DNA of 64,000 nucleotides from Megalobrama amblycephala (GCF_018812025.1 NC_063054.1:30767418-30831417); one strand, 5' to 3'. Positions 1-13,321 are shown, counted from the stretch's first letter. Numbers and translations: made by a program. Notes: generated by a model not told the origin, from the sequence alone.

Positions 1-1635
1 TAAATGACATCTTAGTTAAACTAATTATGGAAAGAATGGAGCTTTTAGTGACCTTTCCATTCTTCGCAAAACTTTCCTCAATCTCGCATATCTTGCTCAA
101 AATATGCATTTTATACCTGGGATGTCAAAAGCACCAGTACCTTTGATTAACTGCGAATCAACACTTGATCAGTGTAATCCATAAAATTATAAACTGATGA
201 ACATCAATTCACCAGTAACACCCCTATTCTCTTTTACCGCATTCTTCTTGCTTCTATCCAAGACTATAATGTGGATTCAATGGTCTTAAACAAGCCCAGA
301 GTGTGTGAAATATTCAAACTCACTCTAATCCACAGATTCTGAGGCCTTAATGATTTTTTTTTTCATGCTTGGTTAAACGCAATTCATCAGAAATTTGCCG
401 TATACTGCACGAGATTTAATGAACTTTAATGCAACTGAGGTCAAATACACGAGAGAAAGACCTCTGCACACCTCGTCCTCGTGTATGCGGCATGGCACAG
501 AATACGTTTATAAAAACACGTGGCAATAATCTCACACGTCCGGAACACACAAGCAGGCATAATGTTTTGACTAAGCACTTCCATATGGCTTGACTGCAGC
601 CTGATTTTTCTCTGCGAGCTAAAGCCCTGTGGGTTGTAAGTTGGCTGTTCTTGTGACCGCCCCAGTGATCACAATTTCCAGTGAGGTCTTACTCCGTGTC
701 GGTGTGTGTGATCCGACCGGCCGGTATCAGCAGCTCACATCTCACTGAGAAACGGGATCTAGAAAAGCACAAAACAGTCATTCCAGCTGCCTGGGCAGGT
801 ACAAAAACCCTGACCGGCATATTCCAGATCATCTTTTATTCAGAGCCAACGTACCATTAACCCAACCTCTAAATTTATAATGGAAAACCCTGCCAGACAA
901 AACGCAGCAATGGTTGAGCACGTGTTCAATGGTCTCCTGTGTTCATGGGCCGTACGGCCCATGGGGCCAACCTTACCATTTGAGGAATTGACAAGCACTC
1001 AAAACTGCCTGGAAACGCACGGCACAACAAAAAAAGGTTAGAAGGTAATAGCATGTGCGAGAGCTGTCTGGCTTTGACTGACATGGGAGTCTTTTTAAAA
1101 ACGCACACACGCGCGTCTGAGGCTGTGGTGCACAGGGGGACGTGAAGATGTACTTCTTGCCAGATTGTTATTCTGATAGTGTGAGCGCCAAATAAATTAA
1201 GACTGTATATTCTACTGGCACGTCCAAAGCAAAATTATGGAGGTTAATCAAATGTGCGTTGTAAATCCCCGGCCTGCCCTCCAGCTGAGTACCAATTGAC
1301 TATGTGGAGTTTACAACACAACAGAAGCACGTCTGATGAATCTTTCATAACACTCTCGGTCTCGATCCTGAAAAACAGTGATGTGCATGACTTACAAGAT
1401 TCAAAGAACTCAATTAATTGAGAAGATATGTGGCTGGAAATTGTTGTTTGCAGTCAAACCCCACATTTTTATTTAATATTGATGCACCAAAATTTTGTCT
1501 GCATCTGAAAGATTTTAAATTAGACTCTGTTTGGAATAAAATAAATTATATATTTTTGTGATCACTACATGAACATCTAACATCTAATATAGTATATAAA
1601 AAAAGAATATTGTGGAACAAAATAAACAGTAAAAA

Positions 1636-2214
1636 AATGACCATGATTTTAACGGTAAAAGACTGTAAAAATGCTATGGTGAAAAACAGTTAATTGGTTT
1701 ACAGAAGGTTTCCATACTATATACGGTGAATAACTGTAATAGATCTAACGGTACATTTAATGTAATTTTACGGTAAAATATCGTTAAATTTATGTTTCTT
1801 AGAAGTGAAAAATAACAAGTCATTGTATAATTCACAGTGAAAACCCGTAAATTGACATTCACACAATTTCCTGAGTGACACTTCACATTTGATGTATTTC
1901 CGTTGAAATAACTTTCTTCTTGGTTTTTCTTCTTTTTTTTTCTAATCAGTCATGTACATTAGGGTTTTATATTATATATAAAGTTGTTAAATTAATGTTT
2001 ATTGCATTTTAAAAATTTCATGTGTGTTACCATGATGGCGTTTATGGTGTTTGTGTGAATGACACTGTGGGCACCTTCTATATTTTAGCTTGTGGAAAAG
2101 CTGCTTGTGACGAGCTTTGATTCATCATGTGACTCTCACCACTGTGTTTGGTGGTTGTCAAGTAGCTGTGTCTCATTTCACAGCTGCCGTTTTTCTTTTA
2201 CCATAAAATGTATG

Positions 2215-2250
<36 letters not shown>

Positions 2251-2262
2251 GTGAATACAATT
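1636..2262. repeat. Degenerate 'acggtaaaa' repeat with poly-T core
   Basis: Short motifs of the type acggtaaaa/ttaccgt and their near-variants recur from 1652 to 1850. A related ttttaccataaaatg lies at 2197-2211, and a 29-base T run lies at 2219-2247, followed by acagtgaat. This resembles a dispersed non-autonomous repeat common in cyprinid introns. Boundaries and target duplication are not clear. Confidence 0.35.
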
Positions 2263-2650
2263 TATGCACTGGGATTCAGTCAAATACAAACTCAATGTGC
2301 AGTTGTGTTTATATTTTGACTGCAATACGATTCATTCAAAAACAATGGCATTTTTGGGGAATAATTTTTCAGGGGATGAAATTTTAGTGCATCATCAATT
2401 TTCATCTGTTAAGCAGAATACAAAAAGCTTTCCACCTGAAAAATTGGAGAAAATAAGAATCAAAAGTTTCAAGGGGAGGTTTTAGACAAATTTTGCATAA
2501 ATCCTTATAATTTGCAATGACTTTGCATTGACAAGGAACAACAAAACTATGAAAACATTTTAATTATTATTATACGAATCAAATACTAATGCTATTTGGA
2601 TTTATAAACTGTTTTCTAATTGGATTGCTTGTATACTAAACTTAAACTAA

Positions 2651-2965
2651 ACCCAAAAAATTAAAATTCTGTCATCATTTACTCACCTCAAAACCTGTAT
2701 AAATTTCTTTGTTCTGTTGAACACAAAAGGAAGATATTTTGAATAATGTGGGAAACTGAACAGTTCTGGGACACCATTGACTTCCGTAGTATTTTTTTTT
2801 CCTACTACGGAAGTCAATGGTGCCCCAAAGCAGCCTGGTTACAAACTTTCTTCAAAATATATCTTCCTTTGTGTTCAGCAGAACAAATAAATTTATACAG
2901 ATTTGGAACAACTTGACGGTGAATAAATGACAGAATTTTCATTTTTGGGTGAACTATCCCTTTAA
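2651..2965. mobile_element. Foldback (palindromic) MITE
   Basis: The whole unit is an inverted repeat. The left end (ttaaaattctgtcatcattt, then actcacc) matches the reverse complement of the right end (gaataaatgacagaattttc, then atttttgggtgaactatcccttta). The centre is a perfect 20-bp stem: caccattgacttccgtagta at 2772-2791 and its complement at 2803-2822, with an 11-base T-rich loop. This arm type is very abundant in cyprinid DNA. There is no coding capacity, so it would need a transposase supplied in trans. Confidence 0.85.
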
Positions 2966-3786
2966 TTGTTAATCAATCATTGAAGCTATAAAAGGGTGTC
3001 GACGCCAAAACAAATAATCCTGGGCCAAGTTTAATCCAGAAGTTGTGCATCACAGCTGTCAAGTTGCAAGTCTCACTGTGACATGTAAATTGCCTTTATC
3101 ATTTGTGAAAATCTTTGGTCTTGAATGATAATTGCAAGTTACATAAATACTTATTTCTAAATGAATTAATTCTGATATTTTCCAAACTTTCAGAGTGTTT
3201 TTCCAAATTCCAAACTTTCGGAAGGCACTTTTTTTGAGAGGAGCTAAACAATGCATATTACAAAATGCAGGTAGCATAACAGTGTGAAATAATGTGTTGT
3301 TGCTGTATCCTCTGAGTTACTGATGTACATTACAAACCTCACAGGAAGATGGACAGTCCTTCATGAATTATTCACGGATTAGTATGCCCACTCACAACCT
3401 GTGCTTTTCAGCTTCAAAATAGAAATGGGTCGAGAGGGTGACGGGCAAAAGCAGCACAACAACATTTCTTTAGAGGGAAGGAAAACGCATTAGTGCGTAA
3501 ACGGTACCAAAGAGGATCAAGGTTTCATGAAACTATATTTGTGTAGTGTGACCATGCTATTCCCACCCGACGCGGTCAGAAATGGTTTTGTTTGTCTTCT
3601 TGAAAGCAGAAATAGACCTAGACGGAGCTTGTGAAGTGAGACAGACCAAAGAGAAATCAAAAGCCTTTTTGATAGAGGTCACCTAACCACCTGTGCAGCT
3701 TTGATTGACAGTTCTGACCACTTACCAATTTACTGTTGAGATGTGAAGCTGTATGTGCACAAATCAAAGTTTCATGGTCAGAGTCA

Positions 3787-3942
<156 letters not shown>

Positions 3943-4897
3943 TTAATGCAAAGGCAAAACATCAGAAAAATCACAGAGAAAACTGTTACAAGCACAACTG
4001 AATCACTGTTCAAGAAAGTAAAATGAATGTGTCAACTAACAAGGCATCGGGCTAATCAAGGATCAATATTAATTCATTTGATTAAGTCGACATTTGAAAT
4101 GCTAAACGGATCCACTTCGGCACAAATGAACAGTAAAGAAACAATTAACAGAGGAAAAAATCTAAATGCTTGCATGTCTTGGACATGATTAACTGTGGAT
4201 TAAAAAAATGGTTGCGTAAACAAGGTATTGTGTGTCACACACAGTTTGTAGAATTAAAAGCCATTTAATCATTAATATCAATTAAAATGACAAATCGATT
4301 ATAGAAATTCCCAAAAATTCCCATTATAAAATAATATATCAAGTAGTAGTAGTTGAATCTGTTCATTCAAACACACATGAAAACACGAGGTAGTTTTACA
4401 ACAAATCACTTAAATCTTATACCACATAAACAAATAATTCAGAATATATCTGCACATGCTCGGTACAACACAAAGTCACCCTACGAGACACAACACAAGC
4501 AAAAGTGGCATTTCCCATTTGCTTCACTTTGGCGTCAATTAACACACCATATGTTTAGCTGTAAAACAACCGATGAGAAGCAATGATGTGAAGTGTGGTC
4601 ACTTTCCTTATAAACCTTCTGTATGGAGACATCAGAGCAGGGAAAACAAAAACAAGTGATGCATGAAACGTATTACTGGAGTATAAAATGGTTATTTGAG
4701 TGATTTTGTTCATCTTTTGGGTTTGAAATCAACCTCAAATGAACGTGACAGGATTTTTCCATACACTACAGCAGTGTCTTATGATTATTCATGAGAGTAC
4801 TATGCTGAAGCGTGGATCACGAGAGTTTGTTCACATGCTTTCCCCTTAAATGCTGACAAAGCAACAGGTTTTCAATCAATCATTGACTACTTTGCCA

Positions 4898-5788
4898 TTT
4901 AAAGGGTTAGATTACCCAAAAATGAAAATTCTGTCATGAATGACTCACTCTCATGTCGTTCCAAACCCGTAAAACCTCCGTTCATCTTCGGAACACAGTT
5001 TAAGATATTTTAGATTTAGTCCGAGAGCTTTCTGTCCCTCCATTGAAAATGTATGTACGGTATACTGTCCATGTCCAGAAAGGTAATAAAAACATCATCA
5101 TGACATCAGTGGGTTAGTTAGATGTTTTTGAAGCATCGAAAATACATTTTGGTCCAAAAATAACAAAAACTACGACTTTATTCAACATTGTATTGTCTTC
5201 CGGAATCCTTTCCATTGAATTGATTCCATTGAATCCTTTCATCTGTCGGCATTGGTAATGCACTTTTACGTCGTTGTTTTTGGCGATTAGGACATCCGCG
5301 ACATGCACACTTAAGCACCATTTTAAAAAATATAGCAATACCAAAATACAACCAATGTAGAATAGCTTGAATACAGGGTGCGTCTCCCTCAGACTGTAAA
5401 CGAAGCTCAGGCGCACCGGATAACACGTCAGCAGCGTCTTACGTCAGCAGTGCGCTGCGGTTCACTGAACCAGAGTCGTGAACCCGGATGAACAACAGAC
5501 CCGTAAGAGAATACAATGCTGAATAAAGTCGTAGTTTTTGTTATTTTTGGACCAAAATGTATTTTCGATGCTTCAAAAACGTCTAACTAACCCACTGATG
5601 TCATGATGATGTTTTTATTACCCTTTCTGGACATGGACAGTCTACCGTATATACATTTTCAATCAAGGGACAGAAAGCTGCTAAAATATATGTTCTGAAG
5701 ATGAACGAAGGTCTTACGGGTTTGGAATGACATGAGGGTGAGTCATTAATGACATAATTTTCATTTTTGGGTGAACTAACTCTTTTAT
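4898..5788. mobile_element. Large foldback element (about 0.9 kb)
   Basis: Left-arm landmarks recur as reverse complements in the right arm in mirrored order. They are acccaaaaatgaaaattctg (about 4914), tccaaacccgtaaaacctcc, atgtccagaaaggtaataaa (about 5070) and ccaaaaataacaaaaactac (about 5154). The arms are about 280-300 bp (4898-5195 and about 5506-5788) around a 310-bp unique core. The ends are of the 'taaagggttag...ctaactctttta' type seen in the smaller foldback copies, but the inner sequence differs, so this is a separate family. Short open frames inside it are incidental. Confidence 0.85.
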
Positions 5789-5888
5789 ATGGGAAAGTTT
5801 TTATATTTATGAAGATAAGGACTGAGATTTGTTTGAGATGCAGTCCAACCTGTGAGTGTGTTAACTGATCAAACCACTATAAATGTTG

Positions 5889-6152
5889 GGTAACACTTTA
5901 TTTAAGGGTCTTTTAACTAGTTGCTTATAGGCATGCATTTTCCTAGAATATTGGCTGTTTATTAGTATTCATTATGCACATATTAATGCCTTATTCTGCA
6001 TGACCTTTTTCTACATTCTTAATCCTACCCAATACCTAAACTTAACAAACTTACTAATTATTAATAAGTAGTTTATTAATAATTTAAGGAGTTTATTGAG
6101 GGAAAAGTTTCATTTAAAAGTGAATATGTGTTTCCTATACTAAAGTGTAACC
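5889..6152. mobile_element. 264-bp hAT-type MITE with 8-bp target duplication
   Basis: The terminal inverted repeat is ggtaacacttta at the left and taaagtgtaacc at the right. The element is flanked by a perfect 8-bp direct repeat, aaatgttg (5881-5888 and 6153-6160). The 8-bp duplication and short terminal repeats indicate mobilisation by a hAT transposase. There is no open reading frame of note. Confidence 0.88.
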
Positions 6153-6160
6153 AAATGTTG

Positions 6161-7591
6161 CAGAATAGTAATTAAAAATGCAAAGCACATTCACATATAT
6201 TGCCAATGCAAACTAAAAAAGCTAACTGTTCCACACATTTAATTGTGTAATATAAAAAGTGTATTTTTGCAATGTGTTTTAAGCTTACAAAACATTTGTA
6301 AGAACCTCTGAAACTCCATTAAAGCAATTTACTTTTTCTATATTTCTCAAAACTGCACAAGACACTTTAAAGAAAAAAGCAAACAAAAATTGTGTGAATC
6401 GCTGTAAGCTCAATATTTCAAAAATACAAGAAATAGAGCAGCAAAACATTATGAGTTACCATTTCAGAGTTTTCTTTTCACTCAATTTGGACAAATAAAC
6501 ATTTATTCTATTTGTTTACTAAAAACAATTAATTCTTTAGGTGGAAGTGGAAAAAAACAGCAGCAGTATTTACTAATGATGTATGCTGTGTTGAGGAAAC
6601 AAAGATAAGCAGAAATACGCACAACTCATTATTCACTGTGACAGGATGACGCTGATGATCCCAGAGAAACAATGATTGAAGGAGGACGAAATATTCTCAG
6701 TAATTTGTGCATTAAATAATCCACTTGCAGCTCATCCATTCTAAAACTCACAAGAAAAACTGTTTTTAGACCACAGTCTTCACACTCCCCAGGGGTGCCA
6801 GTTAGCAGGTCAAGAGAAACAGACCTGCTGTTCTCCCCGGAGAGCGTCAGACAGCACCAAAGAGAGAAAAAAAAAAAAGCTCTTGACACACACTCCTCTG
6901 CCTGGATAAAGTCATTTGCAGCCTCGGCACAGTCTCCGAATACCAGCCAACTGGCTCCATTGAAATTAGATCAGTTTATCGACTGCTGGCCTAACTTTAA
7001 GCATGTCCTAATCATGTAACTCTTTGCTTTCAAAGATAGCCACTCAACACCAAAACACTGATTGAAAAAGAAAAGATAAAAGTAAAAAAAACAAAAAGTC
7101 TTTAGCTGAGGACTCCAGGCTAGAGAGAAGCAGATAGACAAAGCTGGCCGTCCAACTGGTTGGGAAGACGAACACAAGCTGTATTTATTCTCACCAGTGT
7201 TTCCTGCACCACCATTCAGTAGAACCGCTGTGCTGCTGAAACTACAGCCCACAGCAAAAAGAAATATAGGTAATATAGTTTATTGTATTATGAGCTTTGA
7301 GTTTGAATTTAAGTGACCCTAAAGCTGAGTGCAACATGACACCGCGTTCTGGTTGCAATCAGCGAAGACCCCTTTTTTCAGTTGAACATTGTGACTTTTT
7401 TGTGGGCAGAGTTTAGGCAGAGGTAGAACAATTCCCCTGACCGCTGTCGTCGGTTTATTTGTGTGGCGATAAAATGCGATACAATTTTAAATTGGAGCCT
7501 GTACTCAATTGATTCTGGCACCCAACAACACAAGATGATGACATTTTAAGCTCCTTATTTAGGAGACTATAAATATTAATAGCTGACAAAC
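6161..7591. other. Intronic sequence without recognised feature
   Basis: This is AT-rich intron 1 sequence. Open frames here are short and resemble no family I know. No repeat with recognisable ends was seen. Confidence 0.4.
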
Positions 7592-7810
7592 TACAAACCT
7601 GATTCCAAAAAAGTTGGGACACTGTGCAAATTATGAATAAAAACAGAATGCAATGATGTGGAAGTTTCAAATTTCAATATTTTATTCAGAATACAACATA
7701 GATGACATATCAAATGTTTAAACTGAGAAAATGTATAATTTTAAGGGAAAATAAGTTGATTTTAAATTTCATGGCATCAACATCTCAAAAAAGTTGGGAC
7801 AAGGCCATGT

Positions 7811-8798
7811 TTACCACTGTGTGGCATCCCCTCTTCTTTTTATAACAGTCTGCAAATGTCTGGGGACTGAGGAGACAAGTTGCTCAAGTTTAGGAATAGG
7901 AATGTTGTCCCATTCTTGTCTAATACAGGCTTCTAGTTGCTCAACTGTCTTAGGTCTTCTTTGTTGCATCTTCCTCTTTATGATGCGCCAAATGTTTTCT
8001 ATGGGTGAAAGATCTGGACTGCAGGCTGGCCATTTCAGTACCCGGATCCTTCTTCTACACAGCCATGATGTTGTAATTGATGCAGTATGTGGTCTGGCGT
8101 TGTCATGTTGGAAAATGCAAGGTCTTCCCTGAAAGAGACAACGTCTGGATGGGAGCATATGTTGTTCTAGAAGTTGGATATACTTTTCAGCATTGATGGT
8201 GCCTTTCCAGATGTGTAAGCTGCCCATGCCACACGCACTCACTCAACCCCATACCATCAGAGATGCAGGCTTCTGAACTGAGCGCTGATAACAACTTGGG
8301 TTGTCCTTGTCCTCTTTAGTCTGGATGACATGGCGTCCCAGTTTTCCAAAAAGAACTTAAAATTTTGATTCTTCTGACCACAGAACAGTTTTCCACTCTG
8401 CCACAGTCCATTTTAAATGAGCCTTGGCCCAGAGAAAACGCCTGCGCTTCTGGATCATGTTTAGATATGGCTTCTTTTTTGACCTATAGAGTTTTAGCCG
8501 GCAACGGCGAATGCCACGGTGGATTGTGTTCACCGACAATGTTTTCTGGAAGTATTCCTGAGCCCATGTTGTGATTTCCATTACAGTAGCATTCCTGTAT
8601 GTGATCCAGTATGGTTTTCCGGCCTTGACCCTTACGCACAGAGATTGTTCCAGATTCTCTGAATCTTTGGATGATATTATGCACTGTAGATGATGATAAC
8701 TTCAAACTCTTTGCAATTTTTCTCTGAGAAACTCCTTTCTGATATTGCTCCACTATTTTTCGCCACAGCATTGGGGGAATTGGTGATCCTCTGCCCAT
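7811..8798 (-). pseudogene. Tc1-like transposase pseudogene
   Basis: The frame opens MGRGSPIPPMLWRKIVEQYQ at 8798, with a helix-turn-helix (GVSQRKIAKSLKLSSSTVHN) that would bind the terminal repeats. The frame breaks after KGQGRKTILD (about 8600) through an apparent small deletion. It resumes at METTTWAQ-like sequence (reads MEITTWAQEYF, 8581) and runs to VLWSEESKF, which ends in TAA. In that motif the usual catalytic Asp is Glu. A further in-frame TGA follows near 8247. The last part (8242-7811) keeps the second catalytic Asp in FQHDNARPHTA and the third acidic residue in SPIENIW, then ends normally at GDATQW. That is at least three disabling changes plus one active-site substitution. Confidence 0.9.
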
Positions 8799-8829
8799 CT
8801 TGACTTCTGAGAGACACTACCACTCCGAG

Positions 8830-9860
8830 TAGTGTTGTCACGATACCAAAATTTTGACTTCGATACGATACCCAATTTAAATATCACGATACCGATACTT
8901 AAACGATACTATGGCAAAAATCTAAAACAGCAGGAAATAACATATGACAGAACTTCTTTCTTCACCAGTGTGCAGGCTGATAATTCTGGATTTGCGCTTC
9001 ATTGCCATGAAGTTAGAGTTAGCTTTAATATAATTTTTAATGTTTATTATTTTCATGCTCAATAAAATTGTAAATTATTTGCTGTTATGCTTTTTTCCCG
9101 TTTTTTATACATGTAGGTGTTTTTGACAGTAAGATTATTGCAAATATTAGATTACTGTAAATAATTGGAGCAATGTTATTCATGCATAAATTGGTTTAAA
9201 ATAACCACAGCCTATATACCTTCACATATTTATGTATTTTTAAATTAATTTTATTTTTGCAACCAAAAATCACTTATTAAACTTACACTCAATAATACAC
9301 CTCTTTGCGGAGGTCTGCTTGCACGAGTAAAATAAATAAATAACACTCATTTAATGTTTGAGAGCATAAACATAATGCTGGTATCACATTCACTAACCTG
9401 TCGCTCTTTAAATTCTTTGTACAAATAGAGATGTTTGTCGGCAAGATGCTTTGCCAAGTTGGATGCGTTGGTTGCCTTCACTTGCGTTATTTTGTAACAT
9501 CTTTTGCAGACGGGCTTTGTGGTGTCCGTGGGCTTGCATTGTAAGCAAAATAATGCCATATTTCGCTTCGTGCATCTGCTTTCTCAACAATTTGTGCATG
9601 GTCTGCAAGAGCACCCATATTTGCAAACATACCTCTCGTTTCGTCACCATAAAAGCCGTTGCGCAGTTGAGAGGAATGAACACGCACTCAATAATGTGCT
9701 TTAGAAGCAGCGCGCTACATGCACACTGCCCCCTGCTGTCGCACATTAGGAAATACAGCTGGCACTCAAAGTACCGATACTAATAAAATGAAGAACCGGA
9801 CCGTTTTTAAAAGCAGGGTATCGCGATACCTTTCTAGTACCGGTATATCGTGCAACACTA
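8830..9860 (-). mobile_element. Nested hAT element (1031 bp) with 8-bp target duplication
   Basis: This element is inserted in the 5' leader of the Tc1-like element, just upstream of its transposase start. It begins tagtgttgtcacgatacc and ends ggtatatcgtgcaacacta, an inverted pair. It is flanked by a perfect 8-bp duplication, actccgag (8822-8829 and 9861-9868). Removing it restores continuous Tc1-like sequence. The 8-bp duplication is diagnostic for hAT. The inside carries a BED zinc-finger remnant on the minus strand. The core catalytic and dimerisation regions of a hAT transposase are absent, so this is an internally deleted derivative. Confidence 0.92.
9347..9687 (-). pseudogene. BED zinc-finger remnant of hAT transposase
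   Basis: Two overlapping minus-strand frames together outline a BED-type zinc finger, the DNA-binding domain at the N-terminus of many hAT transposases. The upstream frame carries the aromatic part (SEIWHYFAYNASP, near 9580). The downstream frame carries CKRCYK, then NASNLAKHLADKHLYLYKEF (C-x2-C ... H-x4-H), near 9420-9500. The switch between frames implies a frameshift. The protein stops after about 15 more residues, with no catalytic domain. Confidence 0.75.
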
Positions 9861-10297
9861 ACTCCGAGAGGCTCTTTTTATACCCAATCATGTTGCCAAT
9901 TGACCTAATAAGTTGCAAATTGGTCCTCCAGCTGTTCCTTAGATGTACATTTAACTTTTCTGGCCTCTTATTGCTACCTGTCCCAACTTTTTTGGAATGT
10001 GTAGCTCTCATGAAATCCGAAATGAGCCAATATTTGGCATGACATTTCAAAATGTCTCACTTTCAACATTTGAGATGTTATCTATATTCTATTGTGAATA
10101 AAATGAAAATTCACTGAATTAGAGTGATTACTAAGTAAACGGACTCCCTCAGTCATTGCTTTTGGTCAAATCTTACATTAACTGATCTGTGAATTGTTAT
10201 GGTGTTTATTTTGTGATAGACTCAAGCATGTCTACTTCCTAAATCAGTTTAAAGCCAAACACAGATTCTACTTTATTGAAATTGCTTTTTCGAGAAG

Positions 10298-10364
10298 ATT
10301 TTAATACCTGCAAATTCTAATATGTCCAGCATAATCCTATCATGTGTAGATGTGCCTGCCATCT
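10298..10364. repeat. 67-bp perfect direct repeat, copy 1
   Basis: This copy begins attttaatacctgcaaattc and ends tgtgcctgccatct. An identical copy lies at 12274-12340, with starts 1976 bp apart. It has no features of a mobile element of its own. See the second copy. Confidence 0.93.
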
Positions 10365-10878
10365 GTCTGCAGCGCTCTGGTTGAGCGGTTTCCGTCTCTC
10401 AGACGGCAGCGGGCGCCAGTGACGTCAACGAACAACAAGGTTATGGCCCACATGTGATTACTGCGGTGGTGGCACCCAAAAGGGTCAGGTCAGAACACGG
10501 TGCAAACAGTACACAGAACCTCAGACAACCTTCAGTGGATGAAGCACAAGCAGAGAGGAAGCGTGAGGTCTGGCTGCCCGGGGACTGATGCTGAGTGGCT
10601 TATGTCAGATGAGTGGAGAGGACAGGTGCCACATGAACCTGGTGAGGATGCTGGAAATGAGTTCAGCTAGCTTTTACCTTGCTCTTCCTCTCACACAGTT
10701 CTGGATGACAATACACCCCACGGACTGTCAAACAGATCAAACAGCTGCCATAAGGTTGACGTGCTCTGGAGCATGTGCTCATTCCTAGAGGACCATCTCT
10801 TTATGAGAATATGCTGAAAAAAGTGTGACGAGACCGATAGAGCGACAGACATACAGACAGACACACACACAGACAGAT

Positions 10879-10966
10879 AGGGCTGTGCGACTAATCAAAA
10901 TCATAATAAAATCATGAGCTTGTGCAATTTCCAAACCACAGAAAGCACAAATTTTCCGCCAGCCCC
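10879..10966. mobile_element. hAT-type MITE fragment
   Basis: The motif agggctgtgcgactaatcaa, followed by tttccgccagcccc, resembles one end of a hAT-type MITE of fish genomes whose ends read agggctgtgcgattaatcg. Only one end is recognisable and no target duplication was seen, so this rests on familiarity with the motif. Confidence 0.4.
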
Positions 10967-11121
10967 CTCTGTGTGCGAGAACAGAACAGAGCAGGATTAC
11001 CGTTATGACATGGAATAAAAGCACAGAAACAGGGAAAGTGAATTTAGGGAAGGATAAGGACTTGGACAAAAAAAAAAAAAAAAAAAATCATATTCCATGG
11101 TTTAGGAATAACATTTTTGTG

Positions 11122-11200
11122 GTTAAAGAGTTAGTTCACCCAAAAATGAAAATTCTGTAATTAATTACTCACCCTCATGTTGTTCCACAATGTTATTCAA
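11122..11200. mobile_element. Foldback MITE fragment
   Basis: One arm only: ttaaagagttagttcaccca, then aaaatgaaaattctg and ttactcaccctcatgttgtt. It is the same arm type as the element at 2651-2965 and follows a poly-A run (11069-11087). The mirror arm is absent. Confidence 0.65.
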
Positions 11201-11548
11201 CAATATCCAGTGATGGGTGAAAAAAATAAAAAAGGGAGTTCATATATCTGACTGCTTGTATTCATTGATGAGAATGTAGCCACGTGCATTAATATTGCAA
11301 TGCATCTTGATGCATTGTGATATCGAATCGTTGACATGATAATCGTAATCAAATTGAATCGTGAGATCAGTCACATTTGCGAACTGCAAAACATACGAAA
11401 ACAGTTCAAAAAGGCATAAAGAAATAACTGACACCATCACATGTGATTATGCAAAGATGTGGTGTCTGCAAATATTGTCAATAAAGCCAATAATTCAAAA
11501 AAATAAATAAATAAAATTATACAGACAAGTATGCATGTAAATAATAAG

Positions 11549-12267
<719 letters not shown>

Positions 12268-12273
12268 GCGCAT

Positions 12274-12340
12274 ATTTTAATACCTGCAAATTCTAATATG
12301 TCCAGCATAATCCTATCATGTGTAGATGTGCCTGCCATCT
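12274..12340. repeat. 67-bp perfect direct repeat, copy 2
   Basis: Identical to 10298-10364. It sits immediately after the TA array and is followed by a run of 13 T. The downstream sequence differs from that after copy 1 (gtctgcagcg), so the shared block ends sharply at both sides. Confidence 0.93.
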
Positions 12341-12360
12341 TTTTTTTTTTTTTAAATTTT

Positions 12361-12408
12361 AAAATTTTGTCTGTTTATATATATAAACATATAAACAGAC
12401 AAAATTTT
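12361..12408. repeat. Perfect 18-bp stem hairpin
   Basis: The left arm aaaattttgtctgtttat (12361-12378) is the exact reverse complement of 12391-12408. The loop is a 12-base atatataaacat. It lies directly after the second 67-bp repeat and a T run. There is no U-rich tail or flanking gene that would make it a terminator. Confidence 0.9.
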
Positions 12409-13316
12409 TAAATAAAAAGGAAAAACTTGTTATTGATGAACCCTGCTAATCAAACAGATGGTTGTTGAACAACTGTTTTAATGTTTTACCCCCAATCTTG
12501 TGGACTGGGTATTGTGTTCCATTTGCAATGCGGAAATGACTCAGGCTTCCTGTCTTAAGGGAAATGGAGAGGAAGTGGGGTTGGCATAGGAGGCTAAAGA
12601 GGGTTAAATAGGATCTGAAAAAAAAGAAAGAAGGTCAAACAGAAAGAGGGAGAGAGAGGAAAAAAAAAGGAAAATGAACAGTGTGATCTTGGCGGAATGA
12701 AATGGCAGCAAAATGTGCTTTTGTATTCTGGACCCTATAAAGGGTGAGAAAAAAAAAGAGACAGAACCCTGCAATCTGCAAGATAGCAGATGCATGAACG
12801 CTAAATCAGAAACCGTTACAACCTCAGCGCTTGGTAAAATTCACACATCTCCCACCCTCCATATACAGTCGCTGCTTCATTCTGCCTTTTATCTTGTGCA
12901 TGTAAATTTTAAGCTCTCCCACTCAGTTACTTTCTATTTCTAATGCAACAGCTGCCCGCAAACACTGCAAATTCAGCCCCTCCTACCGTACCCGCCTGCC
13001 CGTTCCCAAACCCTTCATCTCTCATCGTAACACCCCTTAATATCCCTCTTTTTTTCTGCCTCACACCACAAAGGACTAGTGCTGATTGTGCTTTTTCCCC
13101 CACCTACAGAACAGTAGTGCAAGTCATTTAAGACTTCAAAACAACAAGTTCACATTCATGGATTGGTGTAGGTTCCCAGAACTAGCATTGACAGATTCAC
13201 TGTTTCTCTGGAACTGTGCAGGACTATGCATGGATGCACAGAGTGTTTGTTTAAAAGCATCCAGTCAGATCAATGCCAGTTATTGAGTCTGGTTAATGTT
13301 CATTGACATAAGACTC

Positions 13317-13321
<5 letters not shown>

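Larger units (their letters stand above)
7592..10103 (-). mobile_element. Tc1-like transposon, right end truncated, carrying a nested hAT
   Basis: The element shows the IR/DR arrangement of many fish Tc1-like elements. At the left, two direct copies of caaaaaagttgggac lie exactly 180 bp apart (ending at 7620 and 7800). The inner copy on the right appears inverted as gtcccaacttttttg at 9980-9994. The right outer copy is missing: similarity to the inverted left arm stops near 10103. The left end follows a TA (7592-7593). Without the nested insertion the copy would be about 1.5 kb. The transposase remnant reads leftwards. It cannot be autonomous, because it has lost one end and its coding frame. 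Confidence 0.88.

Noticed and set aside
12361..12408. Hairpin as a transcription terminator or microRNA precursor
   Set aside because: AT-rich 18-bp stem with an AT loop, next to repeats. No mature-miRNA-like asymmetry or terminator context in a vertebrate intron.
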